Assembly (NCBI GenBank): GCA_905207385.1
Contig: CAJLLH010000006.1
Location: forward strand, 1-18,054
DNA length: 18,054 nucleotides
Source: an uncultured Eubacteriales bacterium
Lineage (GTDB): Bacteria; Bacillota; Clostridia; Christensenellales; Borkfalkiaceae
Reading direction: 5' to 3'
Under the pieces are notes generated by a model that was not told the origin of the DNA, searched no databases, and worked only from the letters and a program-made list of their open reading frames with translations. Position numbers and translations under genes: made by a program. Positions 8,753 through 15,335 of the stretch are shown piece by piece (positions within the stretch are counted from its first letter, which is position 1; every line of letters starts with the position of its first letter).

Positions 8753-10174
8753 ATGCTGGAATTTAAAAAACTTACGACTGAAGACGTTATCAATAACATT
8801 GAGTTCTTCAAAAAATGTAAAATTCATATAAGCGATTACTCCGCGGCATTCAAAGTAATGTGGCAGCATTACTATACCGAATATTATGCGGTAGCGGAGG
8901 GGTGCTTGATTTTTAAGGAATATTATCAGGGCAGAACGTACTTTCATTATCCTCTTTCTCTGACCGGAGATAAAGTTTCTGAAAGTAAAGCGCTGGATGC
9001 TATTGAAGATTATTGTAAGCAAAATAATGTGCGCTTGCATTATACAAGCATTCCCGCCGAAACAATATCTGAATTTGTTGCCAGATATGGTTATGAAGTA
9101 AACATTAACAATAAGCGTCGCTGGCGCGATTATTTATATAACGCGCAGGACTTTGTTGAGTTCAGCGGAAAAAAATTTTCAGGTCAGCGCAACCATCTTA
9201 ATAAGTTTAAAAAATTATATCCTGATTATCAGTTTGTCGCTTTAACATCTGCCGACGCTGCAGAAATCACAGACTTTTTGAAAGAATTTGCAGAGCGCCA
9301 AATAGCAAAAGGAACGATTATTGCGCGCGAAGAGTTGCAGTCTGTTTACGCGCTTACATCTTTGATTGATGCGCTTGGGCTAAAAGCCGGTGGATTGCGT
9401 GTTGGGGGTAAGCTTGTTTCTTATTCGGTAGGGGAAATTTGCGGCGATCAGCTTATTGTGCACGTAGAAAAGGCGCTTACCCAATATGAAGGCGTTTACG
9501 CTACAACATCGCATGAATTTGCTAAGCATTTTGTCAATGCCGAAATCAGATATATAAACAGAGAAGATGATGCCGGAGACGGCGGGTTAAGAAAGAGCAA
9601 GTTGCAGTATAATCCTGTATCTTTGGTAGATAAGTATAATGTAATACCCAAAAGGTCTATCGATGGGCTCAGTCATTTGCCCGATATTAAATGCGAACGC
9701 GTAGAGCTCAAAGAAATTACAGATATTTATTCTGACGAATTTTTCAGGCTTGAATACGATAAAGAACGCAATAAGTATTGGGGCTACTATTGGTGGGAGC
9801 ATACTTCTACTGAACCTGATGCTGAATATTTTATGCGCGGCATACGTGAAGACTTTAAGAACAAGGAAGAAATTCCTTTAGGCATTTTCTTTGAAGGTGC
9901 TCTGATAGGCGAGGCGGTTTTGCACAACTTTGGTTATCGCAATGACTGTGAAATAGGTGTAAGGCTTTTACCCGAAGCTGAAGGCAATGGTTTTGCCAAG
10001 GAAGCATTGATGCGGCTCATGCGTTATGCTTTTCTTGAACTTGATATCGAAAAGGTTACGGCTAAATGCTATAAACAAAACATTCGCAGCAAAAATACCT
10101 TGATATCGGCAGGTATGAGGGCTGACGGAGATGATGATACCTATTTCTACTTTGTAAAAACTGCCGCAATGTAA
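8753..10174 (+). CDS. DUF2156 - GNAT acetyltransferase fusion protein
   Basis: This 473-residue protein joins two GNAT-fold halves. Residues about 1-295 resemble DUF2156, the domain related to the C-terminal catalytic part of phosphatidylglycerol lysyltransferase (MprF). FSGKKFSGQRNHLNKFKKLYP near 138-158 and the later EKALTQYEGVYATTSHEFAKHF are typical. Residues about 310-470 look like a RimJ/RimL-type N-acetyltransferase: PLGIFFEGALIGEAVLHNFG, then EIGVRLLPEAEGNGFAKEALMRLMRYAF with the acetyl-CoA loop, then KCYKQNIRSKNTLISAGM. No membrane helices are present, so it is not an MprF flippase-synthase. The gene has its own promoter and stands alone between parB and a small membrane-protein gene. 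The substrate is unknown; either aminoacyl or acyl transfer to an amine is possible. The ATG start lacks a strong ribosome-binding site but fits the promoter position. Confidence 0.85.
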   Translation: MLEFKKLTTEDVINNIEFFKKCKIHISDYSAAFKVMWQHYYTEYYAVAEGCLIFKEYYQGRTYFHYPLSLTGDKVSESKALDAIEDYCKQNNVRLHYTSIPAETISEFVARYGYEVNINNKRRWRDYLYNAQDFVEFSGKKFSGQRNHLNKFKKLYPDYQFVALTSADAAEITDFLKEFAERQIAKGTIIAREELQSVYALTSLIDALGLKAGGLRVGGKLVSYSVGEICGDQLIVHVEKALTQYEGVYATTSHEFAKHFVNAEIRYINREDDAGDGGLRKSKLQYNPVSLVDKYNVIPKRSIDGLSHLPDIKCERVELKEITDIYSDEFFRLEYDKERNKYWGYYWWEHTSTEPDAEYFMRGIREDFKNKEEIPLGIFFEGALIGEAVLHNFGYRNDCEIGVRLLPEAEGNGFAKEALMRLMRYAFLELDIEKVTAKCYKQNIRSKNTLISAGMRADGDDDTYFYFVKTAAM

Positions 10175-10181
10175 CTTTTTA

Positions 10182-10197
10182 AGTTTCACGGGAAACA
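10182..10197. promoter_or_regulatory. parS: parS site after the acyltransferase fusion gene
   Basis: AGTTTCACGGGAAACA is the reverse-complement form of the GTTTCCCGTGAAAC core seen at 2132 and 6299, with one further change at the outer edge. It lies 8 bp after the stop codon, about 8 kb from the first parS, within the usual origin-proximal spread of parS sites. Confidence 0.82.
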
Positions 10198-10263
10198 ATA
10201 TAGGCATTTTGCACATAATCATAGGCGCAAATAATATTTTTAGCGCAATTTTAAAGGTGGCAT

Positions 10264-10602
10264 ATGGATAAAAAGTATCTTATCAAAGTTATTGTACTGA
10301 ATACTTTGTGGATAATATGGATAGCACTTTCAATCTTTTTTGGTTGTCTTATTGCGGATGCATATTTTCCGGATAATATAGCAACGTTTATTCCGTTCAG
10401 CATAATATTCATTGTTGCTGGCGGCGGTCTGGCTTTAGTTGTTTACAAGTTTGTTTTTAAAAAGAAAGTAACTTTTTCCGATAAGCAGACAGAAGTTAAA
10501 GCTGATAAAGTTTCCGCCAGTGTTACTGAAGGTAAATCTGAAGAAGATGGCGGAATAGAAAGCGTGCAGCAAACTTCAGAAGAAAACGATACGCAAATTT
10601 AA
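10264..10602 (+). CDS. Small membrane protein with two helices and an acidic tail
   Basis: The function is unknown and I do not recognise a named family. The 112 residues contain two hydrophobic helices, at about 8-31 (VIVLNTLWIIWIALSIFFGC) and 40-64 (FIPFSIIFIVAGGGLALVVY), joined by a short loop. A basic FKKK patch follows, then a hydrophilic cytoplasm-type tail of about 40 residues rich in Glu, Ser, Lys and Asp. The patch suggests that the tail is inside. AAAGGTGG ends 4 nt before the ATG, a clear ribosome-binding site, and an intrinsic terminator follows the stop, so this looks like a real single gene. The start lies about 90 bp after the preceding acyltransferase gene and may share its transcript, since no terminator separates them; a parS site lies in the gap. 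An ATP synthase I-like or other accessory protein is possible but cannot be shown. Confidence 0.78.
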   Translation: MDKKYLIKVIVLNTLWIIWIALSIFFGCLIADAYFPDNIATFIPFSIIFIVAGGGLALVVYKFVFKKKVTFSDKQTEVKADKVSASVTEGKSEEDGGIESVQQTSEENDTQI

Positions 10603-10620
10603 TACTTAGCATTAATTTAT

Positions 10621-10652
10621 AAGGTATCCGCAGATGTCGGATACCTTTTTTA
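10621..10652 (+). terminator. Rho-independent terminator after the small membrane protein
   Basis: A perfect 10-bp stem (AAGGTATCCG at 10621-10630, CGGATACCTT at 10638-10647) with a 7-nt loop runs directly into a T tract. Confidence 0.93.
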
Positions 10653-10870
10653 TATATTTGAACAGGTTGGTTAATGCTGTAAATTAATATAAGTAAAGTT
10701 AAATTGTCATATTATAATGGTTATGCATAGTTATATTGTAAATAGGTATTAGGCGTGAGTATAATTTTTATAAGTAACTGACTTTTTATATGCATCAAAG
10801 ATATTTTTTAAGGACATAAAACAGATTTGCTCTGCTTATTAAACCTATTTGTTTTCATACCGCAAAAATA

Positions 10871-11126
10871 TGTAAAGGGAGTGGTAGCTGTTGCGTGGGG
10901 AACTACCGCTAGGGCAGCTGCTGCAAGGATAGTTGATTTGATGGTGGGCGACTTTAAGCGGCAATAACTATGCTGATAACTGTTGCAAGGGCAAGAACTG
11001 CTAGGGTAGCTGCCACAAAAACAGCTATGTGGATAACTACTGCAAAAGTAGCTGCTGTAAATGTAACTGATTCAAGCATAGCTGTTACAGTGGAAGTAGT
11101 GTTGCTTTAAGGATAGCTGATGCGAA
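10871..11126 (+). pseudogene. Decayed gene for a cysteine-rich pentapeptide-repeat protein
   Basis: The DNA is a degenerate tandem repeat with a 15-bp unit near AGCTGCTGCAAGGAT. In the plus strand this translates to five-residue units of the form (S/N)CCK(G/D/S): SCCV, SCCKDS, NCCKGKN, YCKSS, SCCKCN, CCFKDS. The frame is interrupted by TAG 10910, TGA 10934, TAG 11002, TGA 11068 and TGA 11118, and shifts near 10950-10977 and 11098. Each stop is one substitution away from the unit consensus (TGT or TGC to TGA; AAG to TAG). Most unit lengths remain multiples of three, which indicates a coding ancestor. No start or ribosome-binding site is visible upstream. I do not know the function; such Cys-dense repeats suggest metal binding or disulfide-linked surface proteins. 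The alternative is a non-coding tandem repeat. Confidence 0.6.
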
Positions 11127-11248
11127 GCGCAATCTGTAATCTGTTGGGGTAATTGCTTGAGGTATTGAAAGGCAGTTTGTTAAGCAATTACCGATTGTAT
11201 AGTCGAATGAATTTTGTGTGAGTACTTATTATTAAATTTACGATAAAT

Positions 11249-11283
11249 TACGCCCGACTGCGGCAACCCCACAGTCGGGCGTA
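11249..11283. terminator. Strong hairpin, probable terminator
   Basis: A perfect 12-bp GC-rich stem (TACGCCCGACTG at 11249-11260, CAGTCGGGCGTA at 11272-11283) has an 11-nt loop. AT-rich but not pure T sequence follows on both sides, so it could stop transcription from ypeB (minus strand, 108 bp away) or from the left. Confidence 0.65.
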
Positions 11284-11284
11284 T

Positions 11285-11386
11285 TTAAGCTTTGCAAGCT
11301 AAGCTATGATATTAAAGCTTTGTAACTAAAGCTTTACAACTTAAGCTTTGCAACTTAAGCTTTGCAATCTAATATTTGTAACTTAA
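11285..11386. repeat. Tandem repeat of a 14-15 bp unit next to ypeB
   Basis: About seven copies of a unit close to TTAAGCTTTGCAAC follow head to tail, the middle ones nearly identical and the outer ones diverged. The array ends 5 bp from the ypeB stop codon. It is not a CRISPR: there are no spacers. The core AGCTTTGCAA resembles the AGCTGTTGCAAG core of the decayed repeat at 10871-11126. Confidence 0.75.
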
Positions 11387-11391
11387 TTTAT

Positions 11392-12993
11392 TTACATCAG
11401 CTGGTTGCCGACAACAGTAAACACATTGAGTTCCATTCCGCTGTTCGCATCCAGGTATACATAATAGGTGTTGCCGCCGTAAGTTCCGCAGAACTCGTAA
11501 GCAAGCTTTTCGCCGCCGTTGAAAGGTATTATTGCAAGTCTCGAGCTTTGCACATCAAGCTTACCGCCAAGTTTTTTCTGTACCTGAGCTTTGGAAAGTG
11601 CAGGGCTTGCGATGGTTCTTTCAACGTGATTCAGAACGTAGGGCAATGCCTCAATGCCTGTTACAATGCCGCGTTCTTCGCATACTTTTACCTTAATCAT
11701 GTCGGGATAAACGGCTGCGCCGTTCTGTTCGTATACATAGTTAAGGTTGCATGCCGCACCGTTTTCGCCGGCCCATACGCAAACAAGACCTTTATATCCC
11801 ACGCTCTTTAAAAAGTTTTCGGCTATGGTTTTGCAGTTTTCAACATTGAAAATCTTGTCCGAGCAGTCCTTATGGCTGTCGAACATTACAAGCTTGCCGC
11901 CCGCCTTGGAAAATTGTGCAAAATATTCGCCGTCGTCGGTGCTCATAGTTACGTTGTAGCAGGTAAGCTGTTCTGCCTGCGTTTCGCCCGTGCAGCGCAC
12001 GTCTTTTACTCCGTAATCGGAAAAGTATTCGCTTGCAAGTTCCTCTGCGCGCTGGGCAGAAATTTCTTCCAGCCCGTCAAGGTCCTTCGCGCTTACCTTC
12101 TCGGTATTTTCGGCAAACGGACCGTCGTATATTTCCTTAGGCGTTTCTACTGCGGGGTCTATATAGCCTTCAAACCCGTCAAACATTGCACCCTTGCCGT
12201 CTAGTGCGGCAATCATATCCTTCTGGCAGCAATTTGTTGTAAGTCCGTTCAGAAATTCTTTTATCTGCTTGTTGCATTCGTACATATACTCTATGCTTGC
12301 AATCTGCGAAGAGGAGAGCTCCTCGCCGCCCGCAACGGTATAAATCATATTCTGAGCGCTTTCGCCCACTTTATTTATGAACGCCGTCATGCTGCGCGTA
12401 AGGTCGCCGGCTACTGGCAGACGCTCTATGGCGCTTTCTGCAAGTTCGCTTTCTACGGCGATGTCGGTAAATATTCTCGCTCTGTCGCCTGCAGATTCTG
12501 CAACTCTCGCCTTTGCAAGATTGGCGTCGAGGTTGTCCACAATTGCGTTGAGTTCGTAAAGGGAGTGCGCCGCATCGTCTGCTCTGCCCGCCTGAACTCC
12601 GTTGTAGTTAATCCAGCCGAACGTCAGCATTGTGCCCAGCGCTAAGGTGGAAACACCCAGCGCTATAACGGCTGCAAGCCAGCCTCCGAAGCCGGGCGTG
12701 CGTTCCTTTTTTACTTTGCGCTGCTGCTCCTTTTCCTTAAGTCTTTTTTCTTTAGCTGCAATTTCGGCATTCATTTGTGCTTCTTTGCGCGCTTTTGCCT
12801 CTTCGGTTTTGGCAGCTTTTTCGCTCTTTTCCGCATCTTTCAGCTGCTTTTCAAGCTGCGCGTTCTGCATTTTAAGCTTATTTTCTGTGGCTTCTTCTTT
12901 TGCGGCGGGCTGTCCGCTCTTATTTTTTGCGGTAGTCTTTTTTTCAAGACTTTCAGCCTTGGCGGCACCGCTTGAAATTTTCTTTTCGCTCAT
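11392..12993 (-). CDS. ypeB: Germination protein YpeB with a long charged N-terminal extension
   Basis: YpeB is the partner that SleB needs for stable deposition in the spore, and it controls cortex hydrolysis during germination. This protein has 533 residues. Residues 1-100 are rich in Lys, Glu and Ala and probably form a coiled coil. A single membrane helix lies at about 104-126. The YpeB N-domain follows (YELNAIVDNLDANLAKARVA, then IERLPVAGDLTRSMTAFINKVG). The C-terminal half has PepSY-type repeats, including AEELASEYFSDYG, AENFLKSVGYKGL and YLDANSGMELNVF. The usual YpeB (about 450 residues) has its membrane helix at the very N-terminus, so the 100-residue extension is the odd part. AGGAGG lies 5 nt before the ATG. 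It starts 37 bp after sleB ends, the standard sleB-ypeB pairing. A 12-bp hairpin lies about 110 bp past the stop. Confidence 0.93.
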   Translation of the reverse strand: MSEKKISSGAAKAESLEKKTTAKNKSGQPAAKEEATENKLKMQNAQLEKQLKDAEKSEKAAKTEEAKARKEAQMNAEIAAKEKRLKEKEQQRKVKKERTPGFGGWLAAVIALGVSTLALGTMLTFGWINYNGVQAGRADDAAHSLYELNAIVDNLDANLAKARVAESAGDRARIFTDIAVESELAESAIERLPVAGDLTRSMTAFINKVGESAQNMIYTVAGGEELSSSQIASIEYMYECNKQIKEFLNGLTTNCCQKDMIAALDGKGAMFDGFEGYIDPAVETPKEIYDGPFAENTEKVSAKDLDGLEEISAQRAEELASEYFSDYGVKDVRCTGETQAEQLTCYNVTMSTDDGEYFAQFSKAGGKLVMFDSHKDCSDKIFNVENCKTIAENFLKSVGYKGLVCVWAGENGAACNLNYVYEQNGAAVYPDMIKVKVCEERGIVTGIEALPYVLNHVERTIASPALSKAQVQKKLGGKLDVQSSRLAIIPFNGGEKLAYEFCGTYGGNTYYVYLDANSGMELNVFTVVGNQLM

Positions 12994-13030
12994 TCAATCC
13001 TCCTGTATCTCAAGAACTATATAGCTTGAA

Positions 13031-13774
13031 CTATATGGCAAAAACGTGCTTGCCTATCGTCGTGACGGTCTGCCTGGAAAAAATCCAGCTGCTCGTCGCG
13101 GTGGCGGGGTTGTAGTAGTAGAGGCATCCGTAAGTCGGATCCCAGCCGTTCATCGCGTCCTGCGCGGCGTTTATTGCCGTCTGGTTGGGCGTAAGGTTAA
13201 TCTGCCCGTCGGAAACGGCGGTAAACGCGCCCTTTTGGTAAATTACGCCCGAAATGGTGTTGGGGAACTGCGAAGATTTAACCCTGTTCAGAACGACCGC
13301 GCCTACGGCTACCTGACCTGTATAGCTCTCGCCGCGCGCCTCGCCGTATATGCATTTTGCCAGAAGATACAAATCAGAGCTTGTATAATCTGAGTTTCCG
13401 CCGGAAGACGAACTTCCCGAATCGGTGCTTCCGTTTTCCAGAACGCGCACGGAATCGTTCATGCCGAGCGCCGCATAAGTTGCTTTGCCGCAAATGCCGT
13501 CTGCGGTAAGACCGTTCTTTTTCTGGAAATATTTTACCGCGCTGACGGTGGCAGGGCCATAAATGCCGTCTACGCTGCCGTTGTAGTATCCCCAGTTTTT
13601 CAGCCTGCGCTGAACTTCTTTTACTTCGCCTCCGCGCGCGCCCTGCTTAAGAACGGCGGCATATGTCGCCGGCATATCGCAGATATCGGCCTGCGCCGAC
13701 GTGAACAACGCTCCGCCCGCGCATACAGCCGCGGCAGAAAGCGCCGCCAGGCTTATTTTAAGTGCCTTTTTCAT
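13031..13774 (-). CDS. sleB: Spore cortex-lytic enzyme SleB
   Basis: SleB is a lytic transglycosylase that cleaves spore-cortex peptidoglycan at muramic-delta-lactam sites during germination. The 247 residues show a signal peptide (about 1-29, ending at SAQA), a PG_binding_1 domain at about 43-103 (GARGGEVKEVQRRLKNWGYYNG, then VDGIYGPATVSAVKYFQ), a Ser/Gly linker at 114-131, and a Hydrolase_2 catalytic domain at about 133-247. The catalytic glutamate is expected in CIYGEARGES, where E145 fits. The end, YYNPATATSSWIFSRQTVTTIGKHVF, is characteristic. GGAGG ends 4 nt before the ATG. A small GC hairpin (GCCCCGTGCGGGGC) lies in the 43-bp gap after spoIIR, but its T-run precedes it on this strand, so it is not a terminator there. 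The gene lies between spoIIR and ypeB in the same direction. Confidence 0.96.
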   Translation of the reverse strand: MKKALKISLAALSAAAVCAGGALFTSAQADICDMPATYAAVLKQGARGGEVKEVQRRLKNWGYYNGSVDGIYGPATVSAVKYFQKKNGLTADGICGKATYAALGMNDSVRVLENGSTDSGSSSSGGNSDYTSSDLYLLAKCIYGEARGESYTGQVAVGAVVLNRVKSSQFPNTISGVIYQKGAFTAVSDGQINLTPNQTAINAAQDAMNGWDPTYGCLYYYNPATATSSWIFSRQTVTTIGKHVFAI

Positions 13775-13817
13775 TATCCCTCCGTAATGCCCCGCACGGG
13801 GCTTAAAAAAATTTATG

Positions 13818-14360
13818 TCAACTGAAAAAATCAGCGATTATGTCGAGTATAAGCGAACGGTATTCTACGTCCTGCTCCGCATACGAAAAGCACAGCGGCG
13901 GATACAGTACGCACCACCAGTTATCGCCCGTGCCCGTGCCCAGTTCTACTATAAGCGCGTCGTAAACTCCGCTTTCAAGCGTAAGGTCGCCGTAAACGCG
14001 TGTCGGAAAATTTTCCCTGCGTATTTCTGCGTGCGCGCCGTAGCTGTACCCGTTTTCGCGCAGAACGCGTTCGCATACGTCCTCTATGCCGTCTGTAACC
14101 GAACTTATAACTTCCATAGTTTCGGCTTTAGTGCGGCACTGAGCGGCGTAGGGGGTTATGAACTCTACTACGGCGTCTTTAACGATGTATTTAACCGACT
14201 GGTCGCTTTCGCTGTTGCTGTTGGCTCGCACGTGAATGCGCAGATATTCACTGTTTTCGGCATGCGCCGCGCCGTCTTCCGAACGAGCCGCCACAAAAAC
14301 CGCTGTCGCAATTATTATGATGAATACAAAAAAAGTTATACAGAAATTTTTCATGAGCAT
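13818..14360 (-). CDS. spoIIR: Stage II sporulation protein R
   Basis: SpoIIR is made in the forespore under sigma-F, is exported, and triggers SpoIIGA-dependent processing of pro-sigma-E in the mother cell. This 180-residue protein has an N-terminal membrane or signal helix (about 5-25) and then the family core: EYLRIHVRANSNSESDQSVKY (39-59), KDAVVEFITPYAAQCRTKAE, NGYSYGAHAEIRRENFPTRVY and LGTGTGDNWWCVLYPPLCF. It ends about 15 residues after that block; B. subtilis SpoIIR is about 220 residues, so the C-terminal tail is short. The 14360 ATG has no strong ribosome-binding site; a second ATG at 14354 is equally possible. A sigma-F/G-like promoter (GTATA, 15 bp, GGCAATAAAA) abuts the start. It heads the operon with sleB and ypeB. 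Confidence 0.93.
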   Translation of the reverse strand: MLMKNFCITFFVFIIIIATAVFVAARSEDGAAHAENSEYLRIHVRANSNSESDQSVKYIVKDAVVEFITPYAAQCRTKAETMEVISSVTDGIEDVCERVLRENGYSYGAHAEIRRENFPTRVYGDLTLESGVYDALIVELGTGTGDNWWCVLYPPLCFSYAEQDVEYRSLILDIIADFFS

Positions 14361-14389
14361 TTTATTGCCCGCAAATCGTACGTTTATAC
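14360..14389 (-). promoter_or_regulatory. Possible sigma-F/sigma-G promoter of the spoIIR-sleB-ypeB operon
   Basis: Reading on the minus strand, GTATA (14389 to 14385), 15 bp, then GGCAATAAAA (14369 to 14360). This is close to the forespore consensus (GYATA, 15-16 bp, GGNNANAHTR). Transcription would start near the second ATG at 14354, implying a leaderless mRNA or a different real promoter. Confidence 0.35.
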
Positions 14390-14686
14390 TTTAATTTTTT
14401 ATTTTACATCTTAAGTTTTAAAAAGCGGAAAGCATTTCCCGCAACCATAAAGTATGGCGGTAAACTGCGGCGATTATGCCTTGCGCGAACATAAAATAAG
14501 CAAAAGCAAGTCGTCGCGAAAATAAAAAGCGGAGGGTAAGAGTAGTTTTTAAAATTTTTAGCGAGTAACAAAAAAGTTTCAAGCGGAATATATTGTGTAT
14601 AGATATCGTACGCTCGGAATATATTGTGTGCGCTTAAATTTTTATAAAAAAATTTGCAAAAAAGCTAAAAATGCAGATAAAAATAC
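14390..14686. other. Spacer between spoIIR and the tRNA cluster
   Basis: No gene is supported. The stretch carries the divergent start regions of spoIIR (minus) and the tRNA operon (plus), and the word GGAATATATTGTGT is present twice (about 14584 and 14617). Confidence 0.5.
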
Positions 14687-14715
14687 TTGCTTTTTATTTT
14701 CAGATTTGGTATATT
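14687..14715 (+). promoter_or_regulatory. Promoter of the Val-Gly-Cys tRNA operon
   Basis: TTGCTT (14687-14692), a 17-bp spacer and TATATT (14710-14715), with TGG directly before it giving an extended -10. Transcription would begin about 6 nt before the mature 5' end of tRNA-Val. Confidence 0.7.
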
Positions 14716-14727
14716 ATTTAAGCGTTC

Positions 14728-14803
14728 GGGAGCTTAGCTCAGTTGGGAGAGCAACTGCCCTACAAGCAGTGGGTCACAGGTTCGAGCCCTGTAGCTCCCA
14801 CCA
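14728..14803 (+). tRNA. tRNA-Val (anticodon UAC)
   Basis: A 76-nt cloverleaf. The acceptor stem is GGGAGCT/AGCTCCC with discriminator A and encoded CCA. The anticodon stem is ACTGC/GCAGT around loop CCTACAA. The T-loop sequence is GGTTCGAGCC. Confidence 0.96.
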
Positions 14804-14810
14804 GGAAGAT

Positions 14811-14929
14811 AGTGCGGATGAATATTATGCGGGAATGGCTCAGTGGTAGAGCGTCACCTTGCCAAGGTGAATGTCGCGGGTTCGAATCTCGTTTCCCGCT
14901 CCAATTATTCATCCGCACTATTTTTTTTA
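14811..14929 (+). repeat. 14-bp inverted repeat enclosing tRNA-Gly, followed by a T-run
   Basis: AGTGCGGATGAATA (14811-14824) is perfectly complementary to TATTCATCCGCACT (14906-14919), with tRNA-Gly between, and eight or more T residues follow. The transcript can form a stem that presents the tRNA in its loop. It could be a terminator or attenuator, or an RNase III-type processing stem. Confidence 0.8.
14829..14903 (+). tRNA. tRNA-Gly (anticodon GCC)
   Basis: A 75-nt cloverleaf. The acceptor stem is GCGGGAA/TTCCCGC with discriminator T and encoded CCA. The anticodon stem is TCACC/GGTGA around TTGCCAA. Confidence 0.96.
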
Positions 14930-14936
14930 TTTATGC

Positions 14937-15011
14937 GGCGCTATAGCCAAGAGGTAAGGCAAGGGCCTGCAAAGCCCTGATTCCCCGGTTCAAATCCGGG
15001 TGGCGCCTCCA
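14937..15011 (+). tRNA. tRNA-Cys (anticodon GCA)
   Basis: A 75-nt cloverleaf. The acceptor stem is GGCGCTA/TGGCGCC (one G-U pair) with discriminator T and encoded CCA. The anticodon stem is AGGGC/GCCCT around CTGCAAA. Confidence 0.96.
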
Positions 15012-15054
15012 AAAAAGTGCTTTAAGCTTCGCGCTTAAAGCACTTTTTCTTTTG
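15012..15054 (+). terminator. Rho-independent terminator of the tRNA operon
   Basis: A perfect 16-bp stem (AAAAAGTGCTTTAAGC at 15012-15027, GCTTAAAGCACTTTTT at 15033-15048) with a 5-nt loop ends in a T-rich tail. Confidence 0.93.
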
Positions 15055-15184
15055 TAATTAAGTTGCTGTTTAACTTCTGCACATTTTTGAAAAGTCTATT
15101 TAAAGTTCGTGTGTCTGAACAGGCATGTGAAAAGGACTTAAAAGTTACAACTTGCGCAGAATGTGTGAGCGGTGTGCATTTTAT

Positions 15185-15335
15185 GAAACTTAATAACACG
15201 CCCGAGTGGTGGAATCGGCAGACACAAGGGACTTAAAATCTTATGGGTTAGTCGTGCCCGTAAGTTATAAACACAATTTGAAACTTAATAACATGCCCGA
15301 GTGGTGGAATCGGCAGACACAAGGGACTTAAAATC
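15185..15335. repeat. 56-bp direct repeat spanning the tRNA-Leu 5' end
   Basis: Copies at 15185-15240 and 15280-15335 differ at a single base (15199 C against 15294 T), 95 bp apart. Each contains 15 bp of upstream flank plus the first 41 nt of tRNA-Leu. Confidence 0.9.
15200..15240 (+). pseudogene. 5'-half duplicate of tRNA-Leu (truncated tRNA)
   Basis: The first 41 nt are identical to the intact tRNA-Leu at 15295, covering the acceptor 5' strand, D arm and anticodon loop. After that the sequence diverges, so the anticodon stem and the whole 3' half are lost. With its upstream flank it belongs to a direct repeat: 15185-15240 and 15280-15335 match at 55 of 56 bases, period 95 bp. Confidence 0.85.

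Noticed and set aside
11028..11036. Perfect DnaA-box matches at 11028-11036 (minus), 10307-10315 (minus, inside a gene) and 16031-16039 (inside the Fic gene).
   Set aside because: They are isolated and lie in repeats or coding sequence; single 9-mer matches are expected by chance in AT-rich DNA.
10954..11079. A 41-residue hydrophobic minus-strand frame (MLESVTFTAATFAV...) across the Cys-rich repeat.
   Set aside because: It has no ribosome-binding site, and its Ala/Val-rich composition is what the complement of TGC-rich repeats gives. The plus-strand repeat explains the sequence better.
10871..11126. Stop-codon recoding (TGA/TAG read as amino acids) in the SCCK repeat.
   Set aside because: Several cysteine codons are also mutated and frame breaks are present, which points to decay. 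yyaC and others use TGA, TAG and TAA as normal stops.
11285..11386. CRISPR array.
   Set aside because: The 14-15 bp units follow each other directly without spacers and vary in sequence; no cas genes are present.
12632..13024. A 130-codon plus-strand frame rich in Ser, Phe and Leu.
   Set aside because: It is the antisense shadow of the Lys/Glu/Ala-rich N-terminus of YpeB.
13792..13805. GCCCCGTGCGGGGC hairpin between spoIIR and sleB as a terminator.
   Set aside because: On the minus strand the T-run precedes rather than follows the hairpin, so it would not terminate spoIIR transcription.
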